Assembly (NCBI GenBank): GCA_021399445.1 | Contig: JAJTUQ010000003.1 | Coordinates: forward strand, 5,022,001 to 5,086,000 | DNA: 64,000 nt | Direction of reading: 5' to 3' | DNA from: Xylogone sp. PMI_703 | Taxonomy: Eukaryota; Ascomycota; Leotiomycetes | Shown here: positions 45,525 to 57,139 of the stretch, in pieces | Numbering within the stretch: the stretch's first letter is position 1 | Layout of the letters: every line of letters begins with the position of its first letter | Notes under the pieces: generated by a model | Told to the model about the DNA's origin: nothing | The model's input: the letters and a program-made list of their open reading frames with translations, nothing else | Databases searched by the model: none | Program-made: the position numbers and the translations under genes

Positions 45525-47458
45525 ATGACTTCAAAGTTGGCCATAACGTCGCTGATCGCCGCTCTTAGCAATGGGATTTATAGCTATCCAACAGCGTCTA
45601 TCCAGGAGATTAGATGGCATACATGCCAGAAAAACTACACCGTGCCTACGAGTTGCGGAACAGTGACCGTCCCACTTGATTATACTGACCCCGACTGCAG
45701 CAAAACGCTGGACTTGTCTCTTGTCAAAATTACAGCTCCGAAACAACCAAGTAAGGGGAGCATTCTTCTAAATCCTGGTGGGCCGGGTGAAGACACGATT
45801 AGTTTCGTGACCGGGACTTCTGAGCCATTGCTTGTGTAAGAGTGGTCTTCATTAAATGGATGACTATGTATGCTGACAATCACAGTGGTAGTGGAGGCTC
45901 CTACGACCTAATTGCATTCAATGTCCGGTATGATATATTTCTTCATTTGTATAACCGTACCGCTCTAGAGCTTCGGCTGACGAACGTTAGAGGAAACCTC
46001 GATACCCTCCCATTTCTCTGCTACAAGAATGAGAGCGATCGAGCGGTTGCTAGGGCGAAGATTCCTGGTACGACCAATACATCTGATACGTCGCTGGGTA
46101 CCTACTGGGCAACCGGACAGATAGGGTCCAAGGCCTGCTACGATAATGCCCGCGGGACTGGAGAACTCATTGGCACAGCTTTTGTGGCTCGCGACATGAT
46201 GCAGATCGTAGACGCGCTCCATGAGGATGGTTTGCTTCGATATTGGGGTTAGTCTGTTCTCATCTTCTTACAGCAAACCCATAAGTGTCTAATTGATAGT
46301 TACTAGGTTTCTCATATGGGACAATACTAGGCATGACGGTTTCAGCGATGTTCCCGGATCGTATGGACAGAGTCGTCCTTGACGGAGTCCAAAACCCGCA
46401 CCAGTATTATGCTGGCAGGTAAAGCAAAACGCTTTCTCTACATGGACTTAGCTTATACAGTACCAGGGATATCGAACAACTTCACGATAGTGACTCCGTT
46501 CTCTCTGAGTTTTTCAAAGGTTGCGTTGCTGCACCACCTAGCATGTGCCCACTAGCTTATGCTAACGCCACTGCGAGTGGACTCGAGCAACAATTTCTCG
46601 ACCTCCTTGAGAATGTCAAATACAACCCAGTTGCGACGGAAACAGGCTTAATAATCGATTATGGTGCTCTTAAAACTTTTCTTGCTAACATGCTATATAC
46701 CCCAAACATTTGGAGCCAGGGATCCGTGGCGTTGTATGGCTTGCTGCATGGAAACACCACTGCGTTTACACAACTAGCCACAGCTCTCTTCTCAGGTTCC
46801 GCAGCCAACTTCGCGGAGCTCGATTTGGGTATTCGATGTGGTGACAACGCGATTCGGGCTCAGAATCTCAGCGAAGTCATGCCCATAGTAGATGCAATGT
46901 ACAACGCAAGCTTCGCCCTAGGTGACGTTCAGGCCGGCTTTCCGATGACATGTGCTACATGGAAATTCCATGCCAAAGAGCGATACACAGGTGGATTTGA
47001 CAATGTCAAAACTAAATACCCGGTGTTGTTTGTGGGCAATACTTATGACCCAGCCACGCCACTGGTATCAGCAAAAAATGCGAGTGCCGGGTTTGAGGGC
47101 AGTGTCGTGCTGCAGCACGATGGTCATGGGGTGAGTCAACTCCCCGTAGTGATTAATATCAAAGATACCGAGCTGATCACCTTTCAATTTCTAGCACACT
47201 TCTCTTTGGCAACCATCGCTCTGCACTATGAAAGCTGTTCGAGCCTACTTTGTCGAAGGAATTCTGCCAGTGAAAGGTACTAAGTGTGAGCCCAGTGTTA
47301 AACTTTTTTCCAATGACACCACCGACCCATACGCCCCGATTGCAAATTTCACGAAGAGGGCTTTTGATGAGAATGATGACGACATGCTACTGGGCGTTAT
47401 CAAGCAGTTGTCAGGAAGAATAGGTCGGGTCAGGATGAACCGAGCCTTTTTATCGTGA
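45525..47458 (+). CDS. secreted S33/TAP-like alpha/beta-hydrolase peptidase
   Basis: Exons join(45525..45835,45886..45927,45991..46247,46307..46418,46467..47130,47195..47458), 549 aa. The ATG at 45525 starts a signal peptide of about 20 residues. LNPGGPGEDT is the oxyanion-side loop. The nucleophile elbow GFSYG has Ser206, created across an intron. VGNTYDPATP carries the Asp, and GHGHTS with the following PSLCT holds the His near the TAP-like C-terminal domain. Streptomyces tripeptidyl aminopeptidase and fungal relatives share this layout. The enzyme probably removes N-terminal peptides from extracellular substrates. Several N-x-S/T sites and paired Cys fit secretion. The first frame codon upstream is GTG, so ATG 45525 is preferred. 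Confidence 0.88.
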
Positions 47459-48996
47459 TTAGTTAGAACAATTAAATGGTATAACAGCCTACTTAGTGGA
47501 GTTTAGTAGCCACACGTTAGTTGAAAGGGCTTCCATAGCTATTCTGACCGCATTTTCATGATAGTTTTATCTTGGCTACTCCTCGGCCTTTTTCCATCCC
47601 GCGAATACAACTCCCCGATAGGTCAGTTTTGAAATTTCCCAGTTTAGAACCAGATAATTAAATGTATAATAAATCCATTGCAGGCTAACAGATTTATTGG
47701 TGGGTTCGGAAAGTTTCAAAACAATTCCCTGTAGCCGGCACTTTATTGCAAGACCTTTCCTAAGTAAATAGATATAGTACGTAATCCTAAGCTCCTGACG
47801 ACTCACCAGCCGTTTTGGCTTGCAGCTCGTGGAGCTTATTACAGCCATGGCTGGACGATCTCTTGATCAAGTGGTGTTACCCCAGACGTTGTCTCCCTAG
47901 CCCGCCTTAGCTTTTACGTACAGTGTCGGGGATACAACAACGGCCTAGCCAATCCCAAGCTATTTTTGTAATATTATTAACGTATTTCTACTACAGGTAT
48001 ATCCTAGCATTGAAAACATCTACCAGTTTCCCTTTGTCGTTATGGTGGTGCTCTACTAGCTGTATGATTGACGCTTTACTGGCTGAATAACATCAGGCCA
48101 CTTCGACTTGCATAAGCCTCAATATTCTAAGTATTCGTAAATCCAGTCTCAACTAGAGGCCAAAGCCAGGATAGCTAGTATTCATTGACTATTTTGCCCA
48201 CCTGCCGACAGGTTTTCTTTTTTCTATAATTTGAAGTCGGCACGGAAATGCAGCATTTACGTACGGATTGTAGTACACACGGTATTAGCCCTCGGCTATT
48301 CTCACCTTTTTAAAATTTCAAATATGCGACTGGTTTAGAACAGTACACGGCTGTGTGCATGCACACGAATGGATGGAGGGTAAAGTATCCAGTCAGTGAA
48401 GATTTCTAAGAAATATTCGTGTATTCTTTGGTTCACCGTCCTTGCTGAAGCATAATACATCTTACCGCCAAAATGGTTATGTCGTAGCTGCTATATTGGA
48501 AATATATACTATAGGTCAATGTAATTGCTTTATTTTTAGTTTCCACTCCTGAAATCAATTGTAACCTCACCATCTACGTTGACGGTTTTTACTCGTTGAA
48601 TGCCTCACAGCAACTTCTCCTGACAGTACGTAACGCCCATAACCGCGTTCCTTGCAATGTGTTATCGCATAACCTATGGTTGGGAATATACTTTATATCC
48701 TGGCAACTTTTGACCGGTTTCCATAACTGGAGAATCCCTGTACAGGAAAAATCAATATAGGAGCAAGCATCATGGACCAGGTAACATGTAACTGTAGTCA
48801 TATGGCACGGATATATTGATTTACGTTTCTCTTGAGAAGATATATATGACACAGTAACAAAGAAAAACTATAAAGCGCTCCCTATTTCCCAAGTCTTCCC
48901 CCTATCAGTTCATGAACATTATAACAAAACAAAGAATTCGAATATCAAATAGCACTCAATTTCCCATTCCTACTACTTCAATTCTAAAAAAGCAAA
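47459..48996. other. 1.5-kb gene-poor AT-rich region
   Basis: A minus-strand open frame at 47576-47848 is 90 codons long but matches no known family. Otherwise nothing was recognised. The last about 100 bp form the A/C-rich leader of the cysteine-rich gene. Confidence 0.4.
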
Positions 48997-49376
48997 ATGA
49001 AGTTTTCTCCGGTTCTTCTTCTTACTCTAGTTTCCGTCGTTGTTGCCAATCCACTCGGTGGAGATAACAGCCATGTTGCTAAGGCTCGAGCTGCTGCTGA
49101 CAATTGCAACGGCAGCATTGGTAACTGCTACGACAATGGCTGTGATGGGAACCCAACCACACTTGTGTGTCTTGCTGTGAGTCACTGCTGGCCCCTTCAA
49201 TTTTTTTGGTGTACAGTCCAAAGTACAATGCTGATTGTGTTGGCGTATTTTAGGGACCTTATATCGGCTGTCCCTGCGGTTACAATTGTGCCGGTGCTGG
49301 ACCTTGCAGCTACAATGGTTGTGATGGTGTGAATGGACGATGCACTGCGAACTACCTTGGCTGCGCTTGTACTTGA
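48997..49376 (+). CDS. small secreted 12-cysteine protein with two six-Cys units
   Basis: Exons join(48997..49176,49254..49376), 100 aa; the GTGAGT...TTTTAG intron lies between VCLA and GPYIGC. The signal peptide is MKFSPVLLLTLVSVVVA with cleavage before NPL. The mature protein has twelve Cys in two consecutive units: C-x6-C-x4-C-x8-C-x7-C-x-C, then C-x5-C-x4-C-x6-C-x6-C-x-C. Both contain an (S/D)NGCDG-like core, so the gene looks like an internal duplication. Six disulfides are likely. Size, cysteine content and secretion signal are those of fungal effectors or antimicrobial peptides, but no family is recognised. The A-rich leader just before the ATG supports the start. Confidence 0.78.
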
Positions 49377-49966
49377 TTTATACAGGTGATTATGTCTGTC
49401 AGGCTCAACTGATGAGAGTCTGGACTGTCTTCGGTGGATAAGCAACAAAGGCGACTAGTTTGCTATCTGAGGAATATGTGTAGTGTGTTTTATTAAACAG
49501 TCCATTCGAAATGCAACACTCGTTTATTTTAAAATTGAAGTCTACGCTTTGACGTAACAAATGTAAACGTATTCTCAGCATCAGATTCCACATCTTATAT
49601 TACTGCTACTCACTTAATAGTTGATGGCAGTTTATGCTCAGTATTAACAATGAATGGCTAAGGACATTTGTTAGGGCGGCGGAAATTAGAACAGTTCACA
49701 TTAATTGCGAGTATCAGCAATGTGAAAGAGGTCAAATGGATAATCCCGTTTTATCATCTTTGTTGTACTGTATCTTTTATTTCTCAACCGTTAGCACCAT
49801 GAGTATTTTAGTCAATGCCATAAACAATGGGATCCTTTTTCATAGCTCGGAATTGGCATTGTCTTGCGGAATTTTTAGACTTTTCCGAAAATAGCCCGAT
49901 TTCCGTTCGATGTTAAGAATGTCAAGGAGTAGATTCAGAGAGTGGCATGCTATGCTAATCATTTAA
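49377..49966. other. intergenic, nothing recognised
   Basis: AT-rich 3' flank of the cysteine-rich gene. Short frames have no support. Confidence 0.4.
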
Positions 49967-50502
49967 CTAACCGTCGTTGCCTTCTCCATGTTTTGTAGGC
50001 CAGATTTTATTAAAAATAGGTTCCACGAAGTAATCCAGTTTAGGCTCATTCCTTGCCGACTTTTTGTAATCTGATCCCTCTATTTCCTTTACAATCAATT
50101 CACTATGAAGATTATCTCGAGGATTCCGTTTGACTAGCCACGAATGCCCAAGGTTCAACACAACATTTCGACGGACATCATCGTACTAGTACCGTCTCCA
50201 AATCGATTGCCACCAGTGACGTCTATCGACATTTCCTCTAGTGGGATTGAGCCAGCGGGCTTGGAAGAGGAGATTACTCCAAAAATAGAGCATGCAAGTG
50301 TCTTATCTAATGCACTATTAATAAAGGTATCCCTAATATGGCTGTTACAAATATCTGAAGAGCCATAGCCGAACAGCTGTTGATCGAACTCGTCAAAGGA
50401 TGGATCAGTTAGTCTGGGAGGCTCGTAATCTTCATCAAATTCTTCCCCATCATCAAGAAATAATGCATATTGGTTATTGATACTCATTGTCTGTTTCATC
50501 AT
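49967..50502 (-). pseudogene. possible broken or two-exon hypothetical gene
   Basis: A minus-strand frame from the ATG at 50502 gives 115 residues with an acidic start (DDGEEFDEDYEPPRL) and ends at 50155. Directly following, in another frame, about 60 residues read like protein (NPRDNLHSELIVKEIEGSDY, then a second stretch ending KHGEGNDG) to 49967. The two may be exons of one gene or halves split by a frameshift. No family is recognised. Evidence is only the quality of the two frames and their adjacency. Confidence 0.3.
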
Positions 50503-51282
50503 CCAATAGATTGAGTAGAATACCCAGTAATACCGGAGAAACTTCCAACTGCATACCAAGGGTCTAATATCGATCTAAAGACAACAAACTAGGTTATATA
50601 CCGGGACAACACTGTTTACAAAACCCAAGCCAGAAAGCCGTAGTAGCATATAACACATAATTATCACACACTAATCTTAACAATAAAAAATTCATCTCTG
50701 GTCGGTGCTGTTTCGTTGGCAATACTGGGTGAGTTAGAGGAGCTATGCATCACCCAGGGAAACGGATGAGCAATAGTGGCGCGTATGCAGTGGAGAAACG
50801 AATGTAATGACTGGTAAGAGAGATAGATATCCACTAAATCCACTCTTTGCTACCAAGCGTTTCGAGTACAAGATCAGTGTATTCCCGATAAGCCTCTTGC
50901 GCTATTCCTTGGCTATCTTATGGCAAAACCTTTTCTGTAAAGCAAGACTTTATTCACTGCTCTCTATTAATTCAAACTACAATGATTTAATCTCATAGGT
51001 ACGTGTTACCTGATTTAGAAAAGTGAATAAATCATTGTTAAATATGATACGCACTTGCATCGCCGACCAAATTCACTAAGATGGTGTCACAACATAAATC
51101 GCACCTTCTCTCTCTCGAAAGCTTTCTCCCTGGTACGCCTGCTTGATTAGGAATAATGCAACCATCTTGCGGATTAGATTTCGGACTGGCTTCTGATTTG
51201 GACAGCTCCCGCATCATCACTTAGTCACCTTTCCACTTACTCTACTCTACAGTACTCTTTCTACTCTCGAGATTATCACAAA
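50503..51282. other. intergenic with repeat copy B
   Basis: Contains the less mutated repeat copy (50700-50998) and then the promoter of the HNH gene. Nothing else was recognised. Confidence 0.5.
50700..50998 (+). repeat. less-mutated copy B of the RIP repeat
   Basis: Same unit and orientation as 37668-37966, 13 kb away, but with GC content near that of neighbouring coding DNA. It keeps C or G where copy A has T or A, so it is closer to the ancestral sequence. It ends about 285 bp before the HNH gene start. Confidence 0.8.
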
Positions 51283-52673
51283 ATGGACAGCCCAGCAGCC
51301 GAATTTAGAAACGACGAGCGCGTACAACTAATCACAAAATCACAACAGTTACTTGCTGGACGCAGGATCGAGCGTGTACCACTGAGCATCTGGGCTTGCA
51401 TGTGGCTGAGCGACCTCGAGGTGCTTCGTGCAACAACGCAGAAGATCGAGAACAATGACACGCTCATTGCGTTGTTCTCAAATCCCACCGTGATTGTAGA
51501 CACTGTTATAAAACCCTGTAAGCTTTCCCTGCGGAGGTCATTAACATGGAGAGAAGGCTGGAGGACTAATCCTCTTGCAGGGATGCGGCGTAGGCGCGAC
51601 AGTGATTCGTTACTCGATTCAGGTACTTCAGTGACGTCTTCGGGCGCTGCCGCCCAGGCTTTCCGTGCCACAAGCTCCCCGCACAGGCACAAAGAGCCCG
51701 CAAATGATATTAATTCCCCGGCGAAGAAGCACAAGAGAACGGGCTCAAGCGTTCAGCAAGGGTTAAATGTGTCCGGGGCTTCGACTCCTAAACGGTTGGA
51801 GTCTATGAAAGGATTGGTAAGCCTCCGACTATTCCTAACGGGACTCTACGTACTCATACAAATGTAGGCGGCTTCGCGAGACAAGCAGTCGTGCTTGCTC
51901 ACCTTGGCTGGTTGCCCGCTGGAAGTAGCACATATATATCCCTTTTCCATGTATGAATACAGTGAACATGACATATTCTGGGCAACTTTGCAATATTTCT
52001 GGTCAACTGAACGAATTGCACGCTGGAAGAAAGCCCTCTTCACTGAGGCCAGAACTGAAGTCTGCGAAAATTTGATGACAATGTGCCCAAACGCACACGC
52101 GTACTGGGGAAAATCCTACTTTGCTCTCAAGCCACTTAAAGTTTCAGAGGATAATAAAGAGATAACAGTGAAGTTTTTCTGGCTTCGAAAACACGAAGGC
52201 CCGAACTCCATTCCGGTTGGAGATGCTCCTGTACTCCCGGCCAACCTCCACGGTGTGAACAATGTTAAGCTGTTTGATACCAAATCAGAGAAGTTGATAC
52301 GTTCGGGAAAGGTATTCTGCTTCACCACAGATGATTTGATCAAGAAGCCGCTGCCAAGCAAGGACATTCTTGATATGCAATGGGTCCTGCATCGACTTAC
52401 TGCTCTCAGTGGCGGTGCTGAATTAATTAACTACACATATAATCCTGATGACCCCAATGACTACCACCCATGTGCCGCGCTCAATGATACAGAGTGGTTT
52501 GATGATATAGAGTTGCTTGACGAATTGGACACCGACGTAAGTTCTTGCATCGAAATCTATCCACGCATGGAACTCTCGTTGACTCAATTTTATAGCCAAC
52601 TCCGGATTCCCCACAACATTTTGCGGATGAGCTTTCACGCAGACTCTCGCCATATGCTGCGTCTGCTGCGTAA
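51283..52673 (+). CDS. HNH-endonuclease-domain protein (fungal HNH_2 type)
   Basis: Exons join(51283..51816,51868..52536,52596..52673), 426 aa. The N-terminal 178 residues are low in motif content, with a basic patch (KKHKR) that could be a nuclear signal. At the start of exon 2, CLLTLAGCPLEVAHIYPFSM contains the A-H-I-x-P core of the HNH fold. ENLMTMCPNAHAYWGKSYFAL supplies the Asn and second His. This is the fungal HNH_2 layout, in which a zinc or metal-binding beta-beta-alpha site hydrolyses nucleic acid. The C-terminal half is acidic and Asp-rich. Many such genes are multi-copy in fungal accessory regions and their role is unknown. The exon 3 tail is short, and its junction is good by phase. 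Confidence 0.78.
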
Positions 52674-53588
52674 GTCTCTCTGTGCCATAGTTAGCTGCTA
52701 GACTTTACATTGAGTCCTCGATTGTGTGACTAATTTTAAAGGTTGTACTATCAATGTCAACGACTGGTCGATGAATCCTGACTGTTTCAGATTGAATAAA
52801 CAATTTCATCAATTGTTTAAGCTCCCCGGGTGGTATTCCAAATTATTGTTTCGTTCTTTCAAATTCTCTCAAGCCAGCAAGCTCCGGATTATGCTAAGAA
52901 TGTGACTCATAAACGAATCTCTGAGTCATTAACCATCTCTAGCGAAATCCTCACGAGCTCTAGCATATTGCCTCTTAATGTAGAAGTAGAACTTTAATAG
53001 CGGATGACTTGAACAATATTTTTCTGTGGAGTTTCTTCATCTGAACAGCTGTCTGCTTGGTGAAATTGCCACCTGGTGATCAGTCTCCTAGCCAAAGAGG
53101 AAGAATGGACATGAACGACACTTCCGGTTCCCCAGTCATTGCATCTATCCAAAGATTGATCTCAAATAACGCTAAAGAACCGGGTTGGCTTTGAGTCATA
53201 TTCGACCCAGCATTAAATAGCGATCAGCGCTATTCCACTATATTCACTGGCCCTTCTTTCACTGTGCCATAAGAGATACACTACTGCCTCTAATATTGGT
53301 AACTGATTGGACTAGTTGTAACTTTGTTACATAAATTTAGCCACTAATAATAATAACTTAAATACTTTGTCTTACGCTAATCTAGGATAACGCTTTTGTC
53401 TTGTTTAACTTCTGCAGAAGTCAAAAGGAGTTCACATGGGGTATCTTTTGGTTCTATCAAGATGAACATTCGATACTTTAGATGTCCAGTCTAACTACCA
53501 GATTGTTCATACATAGCTTGTAAGTAAGTAATATTTTTTTGAAAATATAATCATTCAAATGAAAAAAGAATGGATGCATGTACGCGTA
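52674..53588. other. intergenic, AT-rich, nothing recognised
   Basis: Lies between the HNH gene and the transposon left end. No supported feature. Confidence 0.45.
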
Positions 53589-55728
53589 TTCCCGGCAACT
53601 TTCCCACTCCGGCAACTTTCCCACTTTTTTACCCCTGACCACCACACTTCAACCACCAATATGAAAGTCAACGAAGCTTCAATTCAAGAGGCGATTGCAG
53701 ATTTGAAATCGCAAAAGAAGCCTAATTTTAGTGCTACAGCTAAAAAATATAGCCTTGAGCGCACTACCCTTGCAAAGCGATACAACGGTCAACACACCTC
53801 CATGAAGACTGCCATGTCTACCCATAGACAACGACTCAACAACACTCAAGAGAGTGTTCTAATTAAGCATATTAACTACCTTACCGACCGAAGAATGCCA
53901 CCGACCAGTCAGATTGTTCATAATTTGGCAGAGGAGATAATACAAAGGCATGTTGGGAAGAACTGAGTAAGGGATTTTGTGAAGCGCCACAAGGAGGAGA
54001 TTACTAGTGTTTATTTGAGGAATATGGACTTCCATAGAGTCAAACCTGAATATAAACCAGTATTTGAACATTTCTATCAATTAGTTATGTGTTGTTTTAT
54101 ATGTTATGAGGTAGTATATGTCTTAGTAGTCAGTTACTAACCGAAGTCCATATAGTTATCCTCTAGCATCGAAAAACATTACATTTGGCCTGAAAATATA
54201 TACAATATCGATAAAAAGGGGTTCCTGCTGGGCTTTATGAAGTCTTCTAAACGAATTATGACAGTTAAGGCCCTTAAATCCAATAGAGTTCACAGTACGC
54301 AAGATGGAAGTAAAGAGTTCCTTATTATACTAGCATGCATCTCAACAACCGGGAAAGCTCTCCCACCAGGCCTTATATATAAAGGGGAATCAGAAGACCT
54401 TCAAACTAATTGGGTGGAAGACTTAAAACCTGATGATAAGGCTTTTTTTACCACTTCAACCAATAAGTGAAGTTATGACGCTTTAGGCTACCGATGGCTT
54501 GAATAAGTATTTGAGCCTCATACTAGAGCTCAAACTAATGGAAGATATCGTCTATTAATTGTTGATGGGCATTCTAGTCATGTTAATATACGTTTTATCG
54601 ATTTTACGGATAGCCATAAGATAATTATAATGATTCTCCCACCTCATACCACACATCGCTTATAACCTCTAGATGTTAGCTTATTCCTTCCATTAACTCT
54701 AGCCTATTCAGACGAGCAAGATAAACTAATGCAAGACAAGAATGAAAGAGTTTCTATGTCAAAAGCTCTATTTTGGGGCATGTTTTAGCCTTCCTGGCTA
54801 CAAAGTTTCACAGTTACAAATATTACTTCAACCTTCGAAAAGACCAGCATATGGCCAATTGAATCTTCTGCCATGATTAAAAAGCTATATCAAAGCCAGA
54901 TACGCCTTGTATAACAAGCTAACCAATCCCTACAACTCCTATAACATGTAAAGGTATTCGACGTATGCAAAAGTCGTATATGTGTAACCCCTCCTCCACT
55001 AAGCTACAGCATATCATGAACGCCAATTATAAGCTCTCAGCAGAGCTTAGTATTACTCAACACTCTAACAGAGGCTTAGTTAGAGCTCTAAACTTGCAAA
55101 AAAAGAAGAGCGCACGCTCTCAACGTCTTAATCTTTACGGGGAGAAGGCCGGTGAGGCTCAGTGGTTCAGTACTGAACAGGTCCTCAAAGCTAAGGCCTT
55201 ATTAGCTAAAAAGGAGGCTCAGGAAGAAGCCAAAAAGGAAGCCATGATAGCTAAAAGGCTAACCGCAAAGAATAAACGCGAGCAATTAGAAGCAGAGAAG
55301 GTTAAAAGGCAATTAGAGTGACAACTAGTTAAAGAGCAAAAAGCTAAAGGAGCTTTACTCAAAAAGCAAGCCAGGGAAGAAGCGCAAATGCGGAAAGCCT
55401 TAGAAAGGCAGCTCCTGGCCACCCAAAGGAAGGCTAAGAAGGCTGCTACACGCAGGAAAGCTGCACAAAAGGCTTCTTAAGTGGGTATTATGGTGTTGTT
55501 GGCACAGGTAGGGTATGGAGGCGATTTTCATCAGGCGCACAATTACATAACAACATTACGTAATATCTAATATTTAATGAGTGTATTGTATTCTATATGT
55601 TGTAATATAGCTAATTTATTAATTTCGAAGCAATTGGAGCTTTCGTTGTTGAGCTATAATATTTGGAAGTGTGGTGGTGTTCATTCCGAAAGTGGGAAAT
55701 TTGCAGGAGTGGGAAAGTTGCCGGGAAA
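53589..55728 (+). mobile_element. dead pogo/Fot1-like DNA transposon
   Basis: Terminal inverted repeats 53589-53627 and 55690-55728 match at 37 of 39 positions. Each end contains two direct GGCAACTTTCCCAC-like boxes 17 nt apart (53594 and 53611; 55710 and 55693). The two bases left of the element are TA, the usual Tc1/mariner target; the right flank is AA, so the duplication is not clean. Inside are transposase blocks: an N-terminal HTH region from 53661, the DDE catalytic core, and a Lys/Ala-rich coiled-coil C-terminus ending near 55480. Many in-frame stops disable it. Confidence 0.88.
53661..55480 (+). pseudogene. decayed pogo/Fot1-type transposase
   Basis: The frame begins at ATG 53661 with a Psq/HTH-like region (KVNEASIQEAIADLKSQKKP). 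It is broken by TGA 53964, TGA 54468, TAA 54504, TAA 54663, TAG 54786 and others. The DDE-type blocks NIYNIDKKGFLLG and LLIVDGHSSHVN mark a Fot1/pogo transposase, with the catalytic-Asp context altered in part (NIDKKG where NMDEKG is usual). The stops fall where the family has Trp or Gln, so each can come from one C:G to T:A change, as RIP produces. A stretch at about 54080-54170 also lacks clear similarity. Confidence 0.82.
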
Positions 55729-56246
55729 ACTAGTAGGTGTTGATAAAAAATGGATACCTGAATGAGTAAGTGCATGTTTGAGAATATCCCTTGACTTATA
55801 CGCACCCTAAATAGAGCACCGCTGGAGTATCAAGCCACAACATCTGTACAAGCTCGTGTAGCCATTCATTACAAATAGTGGACTCGTAAGACCGTGGATT
55901 GACAGCAAGTACCTTGTGCTGTAACATGAGTTCCTTGCATGTCCGTGCTTCTATGCAAGTCTCGGCAATTGTTGACGATTAGGAATCGCTGGCTAGATGA
56001 CAGATCGTTATTAATTGATACAATAAATCCGCTGGGAATTAGAACAACTTTGTATAAACGTGGCCGTTGTATGGAGATTTGTTTCCGCTATAGAGTCTTC
56101 ATATTTTATACAAGTGAATGAGCTTCAATTCCCGTTCTCTACAAATGATCTAACTTCTTTCGAGCCGAAACTCAGTGCCAGGATAAAGGGTAATATATCA
56201 TCTTACGAGTACACTTCTGAAATAGGGCCGGACTTTGAGTGCAATA
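55729..56246. other. intergenic, nothing recognised
   Basis: Right flank of the transposon and promoter of the hydrolase gene. No supported ORF. Confidence 0.45.
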
Positions 56247-57139
56247 ATGGGGTCAAAGCCAACGTTCGTTTTTGTTCATGGAGCCTGGCATTCAGCAGAC
56301 TTTTTTGATACAATCAAATCACGTCTTGCCCAAGATGGTTACTCCTCCATTGCCTGCGTCTTGCCGTCAGTAGGCACCCTACCTCCGGTAGAATCAATGG
56401 AGCCAGATGTTGCATCTGTTCGTGACGTAGTTTCAAAGCTTCTCGCCGAGGGTAGGGATGTAATCTGTGTGGCTCACTCGTACGGCGGAACTGTTTTGAC
56501 TGAAGCCATTGGTACGCTTGCACAAAGTGATGGTCATGAAAGTAAGCTTGATGGCGGCAATAATGCAAAAATCAGACGACTCGTCTATGTCGCTGCAATG
56601 GTTCCGCAGGTGGGCGAGCGTCAGATTGATGTTGGAAAAGATGCTCAGGTAGAGAAGCCGCCAGTCTACTACCGATGGGTTAGTTATACATTTCCTTTAG
56701 CTTCCTTAACTTCTCAGAGTATATTTGTGTATCTGCTTGTATCACCTAACCCTGAAATTAGGAGAATGGGATAGCCTATGTCGAACCCAATGTGGTTAAC
56801 GTTTTCTACCATGATGAATCACCAGAAGTCGGGGCCGGGCTAGTTGCGAAGCTACGTCCGCAAGCAATAGCATCTGTCATGTCACCAGTCACAGCATGCG
56901 GGTGGCGATATATACCATCCACATATATTTTCACTACCAAAGACATTGCATTACCTATAGCAACTCAGAGGTTCATTGTGGAAAACGTCAGACAGGCAGC
57001 GAAGGCTGATGGAAGTGGCATCCAGCCTTTTGATGAACCATTAGGTGAAGCATCGATTGACTGTGGACACTGCGCACCATTTGTGAGCAAGGCTAAAGAG
57101 ATGGCGGAGATATTAATTCGGTGTGTTCAAGGTGTTTAA
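56247..57139 (+). CDS. alpha/beta hydrolase (AB_hydrolase_6 / esterase-like)
   Basis: Exons join(56247..56678,56762..57139), 269 aa; GTTAGT donor and ATTAG acceptor, phase 0. The first ATG is 56247, as the frame upstream starts at a TTG. FVFVHGAWHSADFF is the HG-containing oxyanion region. The nucleophile elbow is AHSYGG with Ser78. The acid is probably in the C-terminal half, and GHCAPF near the end provides the catalytic His. This layout resembles the salicylate-esterase and hydroxynitrile-lyase-like group, common in fungal detoxification. No signal peptide is visible, so it is probably cytosolic. Substrate is unknown. Confidence 0.85.

Noticed and set aside
47576..47848. 90-codon minus-strand ORF in the gap after the S33 peptidase
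   Set aside because: No signal peptide, domain or exon context.
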